The translations under genes and the position numbers were made by a program. Of a stretch of 52,192 nt of DNA, positions 44,582-52,100 are shown piece after piece. Each line of letters starts with the position of its first letter. The stretch's first letter is position 1. The notes below the pieces were generated by a model. That model was not told the DNA's origin. It ran no database searches and saw only the letters and a list, made by a program, of their open reading frames with translations. Source of the DNA: an uncultured Eubacterium sp. (GTDB taxonomy: Bacteria; Bacillota; Clostridia; Oscillospirales; Acutalibacteraceae). The stretch lies in the NCBI GenBank assembly GCA_905234495.1, contig CAJOHE010000013.1, positions 1-52,192 on the forward strand, given 5' to 3'.

Positions 44582-46192
44582 TTAATCTAATTTCATATCG
44601 GGGTTGTAGTTTTTGTTGAGCGTCTGTATGTTCTTTACGCAGTTGTTCACAACCGCGTCGTAATCCTCGCCGTCCCTGCACGCGAAGTAGACAACCTCGT
44701 ATTCGTCCGAGTCAACCTTGCCGTAGTCGTCAAGGAAGAGGGGAACGCGCTTTGCCTCCTCGTAGAAATTGTCCTCGTAGCTGTATTCGCCGTTGATGTA
44801 GTAGTTCTTCCAGCCGTACTCGTATTCCATTCTCGCGTTGAAATCCTGGTAGAAGCTGCCGTCCTCAAGCGCGTAAACCTGCGACGCCGCCGTGTAGATA
44901 TCCGACGTTCTGAAAGAATAGTCGTTGATGCAGAGATAGTCCGCCTTGTCGGTGTGCTGAAGCATCAGATAGTAGATGTCGGGGTCCTCAAGGTAGTTTG
45001 AAACGCTGTCCCTTGAAAGAAGCTTTTTGGCAATCGTGCCGTTCCAGCCGTAAACCTCAACGCAGTAGGTCGGGTTTTCAACAACAATCGAATTACCCGA
45101 CATATAGTCGATTGAGCTCGTCTTTACCATCTTTCTGTACGCGATGACAAGCTCGGAATTGTCGTCCTTGTCAAAGTCGACGAGGGATACGTAGCACACG
45201 CCGTCAACGAAGGTGCCGTCGTTGTTGCTGTCAACCTTCGGGTTGCCGTATTTCTTAATCTTTTCAAGCACGATGTTGTAGTATGCGTCAAGCCTGAGCT
45301 GAGCGTCGGACTTCGTTTCGCTTGCAACCGACGACGAGCCCGAGAAGGTCTGAAGCGTTTTGTCAACAAGCTCGACTATCTGTTCCGCCTTGCTCGCCTT
45401 TATCGTTGAAAGCTTGATTGTCTCAAAATCGTATGCGTTGATTTTTCCTTTATATGTGTAGATATTGTCCTTGCAGTCGTAGCTGCACTCGCTGTTTTTC
45501 TTGAAGCTCGAGCCCTTGAGCGCGTAGAGCACAACCTTGTCGGGGGTTTCGGGCTCTGATTTGCAGAGGTAGTATTTGTTGTTCTTGTGGAAGAACGAGA
45601 GCCAGTAGCCGTCGGTCGGTTCCTCGGTGTGGTTTGCAACCTCGCTGTAAATCGTCGTGAACTCCTTGTTCGCGTAGCCCCACACCTCGAGAATGTACTC
45701 GGTGCCGTTGTTGTAGCAGAGCATAAGCTCGTCGTTGCCGTCGCCGTCAAAGTCCATCTGCCTTGCATAGCAGAAGCCCGAGAGGTAGGTTGAGTCCTTG
45801 CCGTACTCGTCCTCGTTGAGGTATTCCCACTTGGTTGAGCCGTAGTCGGATATGTAGTTTGTGCAAACCTGCGCCGCGTCGGCATAGAACTGACTGTTGC
45901 GCTTGTTCTGTGAATTTATCGTGTGGGCAAAGCCTGCGATAAAGCCGATAACCGCGATGATAAAGAAGATAAAGGCGAGGAACTTGAGAATCAGCGCCCT
46001 TACGTTCGGCATTGTTCTCAGCGCCTTTATCGGCTCGCCGTGAGCGACCTCTTCAAACGAAAATACGTTTGAGCGCGACGCTTTGTTTTTTGCGCTTTTC
46101 AGCTTTGCGCCGATGTAAATGAAGGCGTCGGACAGCCTGTTTTCACGTTTTTCGTTTTCAAAATCATCGTCATAATAATTGTATTTTCCCAC
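44582..46192 (-). CDS. single-pass membrane protein with FG-GAP/VCBS-like repeats
   Basis: 536 residues from a GTG with AAAGGGG 7 nt upstream; an upstream TTG is less well placed. A cytosolic N-terminal 70 residues (rich in Asp, Glu and Lys), one membrane helix (LILKFLAFIFFIIAVIGFIA), then an extracellular part. That part has two similar halves, each with a Ca-binding-like loop: QMDFDGDGNDELMLCYN and LVDFDKDDNSELVIAY, each followed by EVWGY or EVYGW and a long Tyr-rich stretch. These resemble FG-GAP/integrin-alpha-like blades. Function unknown; a surface sensor or binding protein is plausible. Divergent from the lipoprotein at 46401. Confidence 0.78.
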   Translation of the reverse strand: MGKYNYYDDDFENEKRENRLSDAFIYIGAKLKSAKNKASRSNVFSFEEVAHGEPIKALRTMPNVRALILKFLAFIFFIIAVIGFIAGFAHTINSQNKRNSQFYADAAQVCTNYISDYGSTKWEYLNEDEYGKDSTYLSGFCYARQMDFDGDGNDELMLCYNNGTEYILEVWGYANKEFTTIYSEVANHTEEPTDGYWLSFFHKNNKYYLCKSEPETPDKVVLYALKGSSFKKNSECSYDCKDNIYTYKGKINAYDFETIKLSTIKASKAEQIVELVDKTLQTFSGSSSVASETKSDAQLRLDAYYNIVLEKIKKYGNPKVDSNNDGTFVDGVCYVSLVDFDKDDNSELVIAYRKMVKTSSIDYMSGNSIVVENPTYCVEVYGWNGTIAKKLLSRDSVSNYLEDPDIYYLMLQHTDKADYLCINDYSFRTSDIYTAASQVYALEDGSFYQDFNARMEYEYGWKNYYINGEYSYEDNFYEEAKRVPLFLDDYGKVDSDEYEVVYFACRDGEDYDAVVNNCVKNIQTLNKNYNPDMKLD

Positions 46193-46400
46193 GCCTTCAC
46201 CCCTTTTCTGCAAAAATTATAGACACAATATTATAACATATATAAATAATAATATCAACTATAATAAATATATGTGCCGCAAACCGTCGAAATTCGGAAA
46301 AGTAACGCGGTCGGCTTCCTTTACAAAAGCAAAAAAATATGATAGAATATTTTTTAGACAACATTTGCTTTTCAGCAACAAGGGAGGTCGTTTGATTATT

Positions 46401-47351
46401 ATGAAAAGAAGATTTGCTTTATTACTTGCGGTTATTATGGCTTTCTCATTTATGGCTTGCGCGAGCTCATTTAAGCCGGGCGAAAAACTACATCTGAAGC
46501 CGAACAAAAATATCAGCGCGGATCAGACGGTGCTCGATATGTCGTTCACACCGCCCGAGGATTACGTTTCGGTTAAGCGTTCGATTGACAGACGTTCAGA
46601 CGGAACGATTACCGAAAAGGTTATGACTTACACCTTTGCCGACGGCTCGGAGCTTGCGTTTTCAAGCGCAAAGGATGTTGAAGAGGGACAGCTGGAGCAG
46701 GTGAGGGATTATATCAGCGCCGACAAGATTGAAAACCGTGAAATTGCGGGCAAGTCTTTTATGGTGTTTGAGTATGACGAGCTTTATGCAATGTGTCAGG
46801 AAGGCACAAACGCATACGGCGTACAGTTTGTATTTCCGGAAAGTGAAGGCGAGGCTTCGGAGGAACCCAAAACGAGCGAATTATTTGACAAATCGCTCGA
46901 AGGGCTCAGCTTTACCGACAACACCGAAACCGCTGAAAACGCCGAGGGTATCGACGGTATTTCCTACACAATGGATGAAAACCTCAACGTTGTCAGCACT
47001 TTCGACGTTCAGGAAGAGTCAAAGGGAGGAGACCTTGTGTCAAAATCATACACGTGGCGTTACGGCGAAGGCGAGAGCATTGATTTCCGCTTTTCAATCT
47101 GCGTTGTGAAAAACACGACGGTTGATGAACAGCTCGACAAGGATAAAACATATTCCCAGGCAACTGTAGGCGACATAACCTATACGGTTCGCAAGGACAG
47201 CGATGATAAAATATTTGAGTACTATACTCAGCAGGGAAGCGACGTATATATCATCAGAAATCTCGGCGACGACAGCAACTGGTTTACAACCCGTTCCGAA
47301 GAATCCTACACAGCTTTTGAAAATCTTATCAACAGCGTAAGCTTCGGATAA
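46401..47351 (+). CDS. predicted lipoprotein of unknown function
   Basis: 316 residues from ATG 46401; an in-frame TTG at 46392 is closer to the AGGGAGG site (46381-46387) and could be the true start, adding three residues. The signal peptide KRRFALLLAVIMAFSFMAC ends in a lipobox with Cys20. The mature part (LDMSFTPPEDYVSVKRSIDR, later VGDITYTVRKDSDDKIFEYY, YIIRNLGDDSNWF) is beta-rich with two similar halves, each starting from a description of a field-strength-like curve of paired strands; no known domain recognised. Lies opposite to the FG-GAP-like membrane protein and ends at a terminator. Confidence 0.75.
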   Translation: MKRRFALLLAVIMAFSFMACASSFKPGEKLHLKPNKNISADQTVLDMSFTPPEDYVSVKRSIDRRSDGTITEKVMTYTFADGSELAFSSAKDVEEGQLEQVRDYISADKIENREIAGKSFMVFEYDELYAMCQEGTNAYGVQFVFPESEGEASEEPKTSELFDKSLEGLSFTDNTETAENAEGIDGISYTMDENLNVVSTFDVQEESKGGDLVSKSYTWRYGEGESIDFRFSICVVKNTTVDEQLDKDKTYSQATVGDITYTVRKDSDDKIFEYYTQQGSDVYIIRNLGDDSNWFTTRSEESYTAFENLINSVSFG

Positions 47352-47360
47352 GCCTATAAG

Positions 47361-47396
47361 AACAAGAAAGAGCAGGTCGGTGACCTGCTCTTGTTT
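47361..47396 (+). terminator. terminator after the lipoprotein gene
   Basis: The stem AGAGCAGGTC/GACCTGCTCT, extended outward by CAAGA/TCTTG-type pairs, is followed by TTTGTT. Confidence 0.85.
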
Positions 47397-47411
47397 GTTG
47401 GGACGTAATAC

Positions 47412-47450
47412 AGCGACGGATACTTGTACCGTCGCTGAGAGGAGAAACAT
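47412..47450 (+). repeat. hairpin plus conserved 14-nt box, copy 2
   Basis: The stem AGCGACGG/CCGTCGCT (47412-47419 with 47429-47436) is immediately followed by GAGAGGAGAAACAT (47437-47450), then ATGAAGCGGTC. Box and trailing motif match 3794-3838, while the hairpin sequence is different. Confidence 0.6.
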
Positions 47451-47512
47451 ATGAAGCGGTCATTAGCAAAAGCAACTGTATTTTGCTTCGACCGCGGAAT
47501 GTGTTTGGACGA

Positions 47513-47560
47513 GACGAGGCTCGCCACGGCAGAATAAATCTTGCCGTGGCACACACGCGG
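47513..47560 (-). repeat. tRNA-Gly-like hairpin repeat, unit 1
   Basis: Begins GACGAGGCTCG, holds a stem CCACGGCA/TGCCGTGG and ends CACACACGCGG. The first 11 nt equal the T-arm end of the adjacent tRNA-Gly (47777-47787). Confidence 0.65.
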
Positions 47561-47614
47561 GGAATCCGTATCATTTTCACTGAACCCAATGGAAGGTAAG
47601 GATATTTCCGTGAT

Positions 47615-47664
47615 GACGAGGCTCGCCCACGAAAAGATAAATCTTTCCGTGGCACACACGCGGG
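47615..47664 (-). repeat. tRNA-Gly-like hairpin repeat, unit 2
   Basis: Same layout as unit 1. GATGACGAGGCTCG (47612-47625) is identical to 47774-47787 within tRNA-Gly. The internal stem is CCACG plus AAAGAT/ATCTTT plus CGTGG, with a mismatch. Confidence 0.65.
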
Positions 47665-47733
47665 CACCGAAACAATCCACCGGATTGTTTCTATCCTTCG
47701 GATTGCCCTGTTCTCGCCTCGCCGTCCAAAAAC

Positions 47734-47760
47734 GAAAAAAGCACCCGTAACGGGTGCTTT
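47734..47760 (-). terminator. terminator after tRNA-Gly
   Basis: On the minus strand AAAGCACCCG/CGGGTGCTTT with a 3-nt loop is followed by TTTTTT. Confidence 0.88.
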
Positions 47761-47766
47761 AGTTTT

Positions 47767-47842
47767 TGGAGCGGATGACGAGGCTCGAACTCGCTACCTC
47801 AACCTTGGCAAGGTTGCGCTCTACCGGGTGAGCTACATCCGC
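47767..47842 (-). tRNA. tRNA-Gly (anticodon GCC)
   Basis: 76 nt on the minus strand with CCA encoded. Acceptor GCGGATG pairs with CATCCGC, the discriminator base is T, the anticodon loop CTTGCCAAG carries GCC, and the T-loop is TTCGAGC. It reads GGC and GGU codons. Confidence 0.96.
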
Positions 47843-47906
47843 AAATGCAAGAGTAATTATACACACCGGGCGGGTATTTGTCAAGCCTTTTTGAAAAATA
47901 AAACTG

Positions 47907-47935
47907 TTTACATCTTATAATAATTTTGATACAAT
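47907..47935 (+). promoter_or_regulatory. promoter of the dnaD operon
   Basis: TTTACA (47907-47912), a 17-nt spacer and TACAAT (47930-47935), located 37 nt before the start codon. Confidence 0.65.
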
Positions 47936-47971
47936 ACTTTTATATAGCGAATATGAAATGCGGAGAGTATA

Positions 47972-48961
47972 ATGAATTACAATTTAACGCCCTTCGGCGA
48001 TATTTGGGCTGACGGCATTTTCAATGTTCCGTCCGCTCTTGTTGACAAATATCTCAGGATTGCAAGTGAATATCAGATAAAAGCGCTGCTTTTCATCCTG
48101 CGAAGCGGCGGTAAAGCCACGTCTTCTTCTATCGCAAAGGCGCTCGGTCAGACCGCGTCGGACATTGACGAGCTTATGGAATTCTGGCTTGAAGAGGGCA
48201 TACTCTCAAACGGCAAAGCCGAGCCGAAAAAGCAGGCAGAGCCCGCGCCCGCGCCCGAAAAGGTCGAGGTGAAAAAGCAGACGCTTTCCGTTCCGAGCCT
48301 TACGCCGAAGGATATAGTTGACGCCATGCGCGACAACGAGGGGATTGAGTTTCTTCTCAACGAGGCTCAGCGCGTTCTCGGCAGGACGATAAGCCACGCC
48401 GAGCAGGAAATGCTTGTCAATATGGTCAACTACTACGGTCTTCCCGCCGAGGTCATTATGATGATTCTCGAGTTCTACCGCGCCGAAAAGCAGAGGGGCA
48501 AGTCCATAGGCATTTCCTACATAAACCAGATGGCGAAAAACTGGGCTGACGAGGGAATCGACAGCGTTGCAAAAGCCGAGGAAAAGCTAATGGATATCGA
48601 GCGCTCGGACAGACTTTGGATTGAAGTCGTTGCAATAACGGGCATCCGCCACAGGCGCCCGACTCAGAAGCAGCGCGATATGGTCAAGCGCTGGTTTGAG
48701 GATTTCGACATCACAATGGTAACTGCCGCGGCGGATATGATGAAGGAAAACATCTCCGAGCCGAAGCTCTCGTATATGGACGCCATCATTAAAAAGTGGA
48801 AGAAAAACGGCATACTTACGCCCGCCCAGCTTCAGGCTTATCAGGAAGAGTTTGAAAAGATTAAATCTCAGAAGAGCAAGAAGGGCGGCAAGCTTGAAAC
48901 CAAGCCGACCTACGACCTTGAACAGATTAAAAAGGACGCTCTGAACAATACGGATATATAG
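47972..48961 (+). CDS. dnaD: DnaD-domain replication protein
   Basis: 329 residues. An N-terminal winged-helix domain (about 1-85, ALLFILRSGGKATSSSIAKAL), a charged Ala/Pro linker, then two DnaB_2/DnaD_2 domains (about 113-195 and 210-285), each ending in the DNA-binding YxxxIxxxW-like motif: YINQMAKNW and YMDAIIKKW. DnaD-type proteins remodel origin or restart DNA and recruit the helicase loader. Followed after 10 nt by the loader gene. The tandem C-terminal domain is closer to Bacillus DnaB architecture than to Bacillus DnaD. Confidence 0.9.
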   Translation: MNYNLTPFGDIWADGIFNVPSALVDKYLRIASEYQIKALLFILRSGGKATSSSIAKALGQTASDIDELMEFWLEEGILSNGKAEPKKQAEPAPAPEKVEVKKQTLSVPSLTPKDIVDAMRDNEGIEFLLNEAQRVLGRTISHAEQEMLVNMVNYYGLPAEVIMMILEFYRAEKQRGKSIGISYINQMAKNWADEGIDSVAKAEEKLMDIERSDRLWIEVVAITGIRHRRPTQKQRDMVKRWFEDFDITMVTAAADMMKENISEPKLSYMDAIIKKWKKNGILTPAQLQAYQEEFEKIKSQKSKKGGKLETKPTYDLEQIKKDALNNTDI

Positions 48962-48971
48962 GAGAACAGAT

Positions 48972-49943
48972 ATGGCATATTCACAGGACGATTACCGTCA
49001 GGCTGAGGAAATACTCGAGCGCAGACGCGAGAGAGCAAATATCGAAGCCGAGACAAGACGAAATGAAATATACGGCAAAATCCCCGAGTTGAACGACGTG
49101 ACGATGGGGCTTGCACAGGTCGGGCTCAACATCTCGAAGGTGTTCATTTTCAGCGAAAACAAGCAGGCTGATATGGAAAAGCTCAAAGAGGAAAGCCTTG
49201 CCCTGCAGCAAAAGAGGGACGAGCTTCTTGAGAAAAACGGCTACCCGAAGGACGCCCTCGAGGTGAAATATTCCTGCGAGGCGTGCGGCGACACGGGCTA
49301 TATCAACAACCGCCGCTGCAAGTGCTTTAAGGAAATCCTCAAGGACATTCAGCGCGAGAGGCTTGAAAAAATCGCGCCCCTTGCCGAGTCAACCTTCGAC
49401 ACCTTCAAGGCGGAATACTACCCCGCGGAAAGCGCCTCGGGAATGTCCCCGCGCGAGAGGGCTGAAAAAATCAAAGAGAGCTGCAGAAAGTATGCAATCA
49501 CGTTTACGACCGATTCAAACAGCGTTATGTTTATGGGCGGCACGGGACTTGGCAAAACCCACCTTTCCCTCGCAATCGCAAACGTTGCAATCAACAGGGG
49601 ATACAGCGTGATTTACGGCAATTCCCAGAACATTCTCAGCGACCTTGAAAGCGAAAAATTCGGCAGGACGGACGACCTCAGATACACCGAGAAGGACGTT
49701 CTCGGCTGCGATTTGCTGATAATCGACGACCTCGGCACCGAGTTTAAAAGCAGCTACACGGTTGCCTGCCTCTACAACATCATCAACACCCGCCTTTCGG
49801 CAAAGCTTCCGACAATCGTTTCAACAAACTATACAATCAACGAGCTTGAGGAAAAGTACGACCAGCGCATCACCTCAAGAATTACGGGTATGTTCAAAAC
49901 TCTCGTTCTCGAGGGAAATGATATAAGGTACATTAAAAAGTAG
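48972..49943 (+). CDS. dnaC: DnaC/DnaI-type helicase loader ATPase
   Basis: 323 residues. N-terminal coiled-coil (about 5-90, with heptad-like EEILERRRERANIEAETRR), a Cys cluster YSCEACGDTGYINNRRCKCF (about 97-116) that probably binds zinc, then an AAA+ domain: Walker A GGTGLGKTHLS, Walker B DLLIIDDLGTE, sensor STNYT and the arginine finger region QRITSRI. Loads the replicative helicase. GGAGAACAG precedes ATG. Operon with dnaD and the DUF308 gene. IstB transposase helpers look similar but lack the zinc cluster and have transposase neighbours. Confidence 0.9.
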   Translation: MAYSQDDYRQAEEILERRRERANIEAETRRNEIYGKIPELNDVTMGLAQVGLNISKVFIFSENKQADMEKLKEESLALQQKRDELLEKNGYPKDALEVKYSCEACGDTGYINNRRCKCFKEILKDIQRERLEKIAPLAESTFDTFKAEYYPAESASGMSPRERAEKIKESCRKYAITFTTDSNSVMFMGGTGLGKTHLSLAIANVAINRGYSVIYGNSQNILSDLESEKFGRTDDLRYTEKDVLGCDLLIIDDLGTEFKSSYTVACLYNIINTRLSAKLPTIVSTNYTINELEEKYDQRITSRITGMFKTLVLEGNDIRYIKK

Positions 49944-49954
49944 GGGGAACTGCT

Positions 49955-50641
49955 ATGAGAGAACTGTTTTTCAGATTTAAAACGTTTTCAATAATCACAA
50001 TTATTTTTTCCGCAGTCATCGGCGTAATCCTTCTTATGAAACCCGAGGAAGGCATCTATGCAATCAGTATGATAGTGGGCGCGTCGCTCATTCTCATCGG
50101 CATCGCGGCGTGGATTTCCTATCTTGTCAAGGACAGGCTCGCATTTCTCGCAGTTATGGGAACGATACTTTTCGTCGGCGGAATAGTCATCTGCTTTGCA
50201 TATCAGACAATCGCAAACATAATCGTTCTCGTGCTCGGCGTGTTCCTCATCGTGAGCGGAATAGTAAATCTTTTCGCCGCGTTTGATTCAAGGCATTTCC
50301 GCGTCGGAAGCTGGCTTGTGTCGCTGATTATGGCGCTTCTTATGATAATTCTCGGCTTCGTTGTCGTTATGATTTCCCCGAGGGGCGACGCCGTTGTCGG
50401 CACCCTTCTCGGCGCAGCGCTTCTCTTCTACGCGATTATGGATATCCTCGCTTTGATTGAGATAATCCAGAAGGCAAAGAGGGTTAAGGAAAACCTGAAA
50501 ACCGCGCAGAAGGAGCTTGAAAACGCGATGAACCAGTTTGACGAGGACGTTCAGAACAGCGCAAACGAGTTTAAAAACGAGATGAACTACGCAGCAGGCA
50601 ACGCAACCGAGGTTGACGTTGAAGCGGAAGAGATAGAGTAA
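49955..50641 (+). CDS. DUF308/HdeD-like membrane protein with acidic coiled-coil tail
   Basis: 228 residues. Six membrane helices (residues about 12-175) in the repeating three-helix pattern of DUF308/HdeD proteins (IYAISMIVGASLILIGIAAW and similar). Residues 180-228 form a charged coiled coil (KRVKENLKTAQKELENAMN) ending in VDVEAEEIE. HdeD is linked to acid resistance in enterobacteria; the Firmicutes members are uncharacterised. Starts 11 nt after dnaC, so it is co-transcribed. Confidence 0.85.
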   Translation: MRELFFRFKTFSIITIIFSAVIGVILLMKPEEGIYAISMIVGASLILIGIAAWISYLVKDRLAFLAVMGTILFVGGIVICFAYQTIANIIVLVLGVFLIVSGIVNLFAAFDSRHFRVGSWLVSLIMALLMIILGFVVVMISPRGDAVVGTLLGAALLFYAIMDILALIEIIQKAKRVKENLKTAQKELENAMNQFDEDVQNSANEFKNEMNYAAGNATEVDVEAEEIE

Positions 50642-50642
50642 C

Positions 50643-50670
50643 AAAAAGCCGAGGAAAACCTCGGCTTTTC
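50643..50670 (+). terminator. terminator after the dnaD-dnaC operon
   Basis: The stem AAAAGCCGAGG/CCTCGGCTTTT with loop AAAA is followed by CTAAT. Confidence 0.88.
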
Positions 50671-50671
50671 T

Positions 50672-50800
50672 AATTCGGAATTCGGAAAGCGGAATTCGGA
50701 ATTGTCGGTCACTCGCTACGCTCGGGCAATAAGGTTTCAAGCCTCCCTTGTGTAAAGGGAGGTGGCGGCGAAGCCGACGGAGGGATTTTCGTAGGGGCTG
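50672..50800. repeat. interspersed repeat cluster
   Basis: It starts with GGAATTC repeated in tandem (50672-50704), then GTCACTCGCTACGCTC, then stems CCTCCCTT/AAAGGGAGG (50742-50762) and CGGCGAAGCCG, ending GACGGAGGGATTT. AGCCTCCCTTGTGTAAAGG is a diverged copy of the left arm at 1052-1070. No gene. Confidence 0.65.
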
Positions 50801-50821
50801 ACGACCTCGGCAGCCTGACAA

Positions 50822-50854
50822 AAAACACCGTACTCAAACCAAGAGTGCGGTGTT
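50822..50854 (-). terminator. terminator of the XRE gene
   Basis: The stem AAACACCG-ACTC/GAGT-CGGTGTTT overlaps the XRE stop codon and is followed on the minus strand by TTTTTTGT. Confidence 0.8.
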
Positions 50855-51072
50855 TATTTATTTCTTTTCGGATTGTCCGTCAAGCCTAATAGATAGTCCG
50901 TGCTGACGTTGTAGTGTTTTGCTAATTTGATTAGCAGGTGAACAGGTATCTCTCTTTTGCCAATCTCATAGTTACTGTAAACGCGCTGGTCTATTTTCAG
51001 CAATCCCGCCACCTCTTTTTGCTTGAGGTCGTTATCCTCCCGCAGGTCGCGCAACCTCTGATAATGATACAT
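50854..51072 (-). CDS. XRE-family transcriptional repressor
   Basis: 72 residues from the ATG preceded by GAGGTG; an upstream in-frame ATG adds five residues. A lone Cro/C1-type helix-turn-helix: LRDLREDNDLKQKEVAGLLK, DQRVYSNYEIGKREIPVHLL and the typical end YNVSTDYLLGLTDNP. Small dimeric repressor with no sensor domain. AT-rich and divergent from a cell-wall-binding-repeat protein. Two matching palindromes (51099-51116, 51124-51141) lie in the shared promoter region and are its probable operators. Confidence 0.9.
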   Translation of the reverse strand: MYHYQRLRDLREDNDLKQKEVAGLLKIDQRVYSNYEIGKREIPVHLLIKLAKHYNVSTDYLLGLTDNPKRNK

Positions 51073-51098
51073 ATTATCACCTCGCATCTATTTTATCT

Positions 51099-51116
51099 TA
51101 CTACTGATTAATAGTA
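51099..51116. promoter_or_regulatory. operator 1 (TACTA-N8-TAGTA)
   Basis: TACTA at 51099-51103 and TAGTA at 51112-51116 with 8 nt between. It lies upstream of the -35 box of the right-hand gene and about 30 nt before the XRE start codon, so it could block the XRE promoter. Confidence 0.6.
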
Positions 51117-51145
51117 TTGACTTTACTATCAAATAATAGTAAAAT
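51117..51145 (+). promoter_or_regulatory. promoter of the cell-wall-binding protein
   Basis: TTGACT (51117-51122), a 17-nt spacer and TAAAAT (51140-51145). Operator 2 fills the spacer. Confidence 0.7.
51124..51141. promoter_or_regulatory. operator 2 (TACTA-N8-TAGTA)
   Basis: TACTA at 51124-51128 and TAGTA at 51137-51141 with 8 nt between, the same layout as operator 1 and centred 25 bp from it. The palindrome extends to TTTACTAT/ATAGTAAA. It sits between -35 and -10, so binding would block polymerase. Confidence 0.65.
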
Positions 51146-51165
51146 ATATGCAAGGAGGTATTATT

Positions 51166-52065
51166 ATGAAAAAAACTATTAGTTTATTATTGTCTGTTGT
51201 TATGTTGCTGTCTGTAATGGTAGGCGCAGATTATTCTGCTTATTCAAAAACAATAAGTGAATCAGAATCGAATAGTTCTCTATACAACGCAAACAGAATA
51301 AATATAGGCGATACGATTGAAGGCGTTGGCACGAGAAAAGATGGAAAAGCCGATTATGATTTCTTTAGTTTTGATAATTCCACTCCTAAGAAAGTATTTA
51401 TATTGTTTACGTCGAATGACTATGAATTTTATATTACTATGTGGAATAAAAATGGTGAAAGAATAAAAGAAAACGCGTATTCTAACGATACGGGTTACGT
51501 TTCGTTCGACAGTAATTACAATCAGTACAGAAGGAAGTTTTCCTTTGTTACAGATGCAGGAACGAACTACATAAGAGTAGAGGTAGCAGGTTATTCAACA
51601 ACAGCCCGTTATTCTTTTTTTACTTATGCTGAAGGATGGAACAAGATTGACGGTAAATGGTACTACTATGATTCCGAAGGCAATATGGTTACAGGTTGGC
51701 AGAAAATAAAGTCGAGCGGAAGTCAATATAGTGCTTGGTATTATTTTGCCTCTAACGGAGTTATGCAAACAGGTTGGCAAAAACTTAAAAGAAACAGTAA
51801 TTATTACGCTTGGTTTTATTTTGACTCAAGCGGTAAAATGGTGACAGGCTGGCAAAAGCTTAAAAAAGACAGCAATTATAACGCTTGGTATTATTTTGAT
51901 TCAAACGGAAAAATGCAGACAGGTTGGAAAAAACTAAAGAAAAACAGCCAATACAATGCGTGGTACTATTTTTTGTCAAATGGTAAAATGGTAGCAAACA
52001 CTACTAAGAGAATAGGAAACAAAACTTATAGGTTTGATAAGTACGGAAGATGTCAGAATCCGTAA
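51166..52065 (+). CDS. secreted cell-wall-binding-repeat protein
   Basis: 299 residues from ATG with AAGGAGG 7 nt upstream. Signal peptide about 1-28 (TISLLLSVVMLLSVMVGADY). Residues about 38-158 resemble a PPC-type beta-sandwich (INIGDTIEGVGTRKDGKADY, DFFSFDNSTPKKVFI, TNYIRVEVAGYS). Residues 160-285 hold five or six CW_binding repeats (GWQKLKRNSNYYAWFYFDSS pattern, Trp/Tyr/Gly-rich), which bind choline or other wall-polymer groups. No catalytic domain, so it is a surface-display or signalling protein. Codon usage (many TTA, AAT, AAA) is clearly more AT-rich than the dnaD operon, suggesting transfer. Probably repressed by the adjacent XRE protein. Confidence 0.87.
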   Translation: MKKTISLLLSVVMLLSVMVGADYSAYSKTISESESNSSLYNANRINIGDTIEGVGTRKDGKADYDFFSFDNSTPKKVFILFTSNDYEFYITMWNKNGERIKENAYSNDTGYVSFDSNYNQYRRKFSFVTDAGTNYIRVEVAGYSTTARYSFFTYAEGWNKIDGKWYYYDSEGNMVTGWQKIKSSGSQYSAWYYFASNGVMQTGWQKLKRNSNYYAWFYFDSSGKMVTGWQKLKKDSNYNAWYYFDSNGKMQTGWKKLKKNSQYNAWYYFLSNGKMVANTTKRIGNKTYRFDKYGRCQNP

Positions 52066-52067
52066 AA

Positions 52068-52094
52068 AAAGAGAGGCATTTGCCTCTCTTTTCT
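52068..52094 (+). terminator. terminator after the cell-wall-binding gene
   Basis: The stem AAAAGAGAGGC/GCCTCTCTTTT with loop ATTT. Confidence 0.9.
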
Positions 52095-52100
52095 AATTGT

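Larger units (their letters stand above)
47352..47766. other. gene-free, repeat-rich region downstream of tRNA-Gly
   Basis: 415 nt without a credible gene. It holds the lipoprotein terminator (47361-47396), a hairpin plus 14-nt box (47412-47450), two about 50-bp imperfect repeats (47513-47560, 47615-47664) and the tRNA-Gly terminator. Short open frames here follow the repeats and have no ribosome sites. Confidence 0.75.

Noticed and set aside
47541..47750. 69-codon open frame in the repeat region downstream of tRNA-Gly
   Set aside because: It spans repeat unit 2 and the tRNA terminator, has no ribosome site, and its composition follows the hairpin repeats.
48972..49943. IstB transposition helper
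   Set aside because: The zinc cluster, the dnaD neighbour and the absence of an IstA transposase favour a DnaC/DnaI loader.
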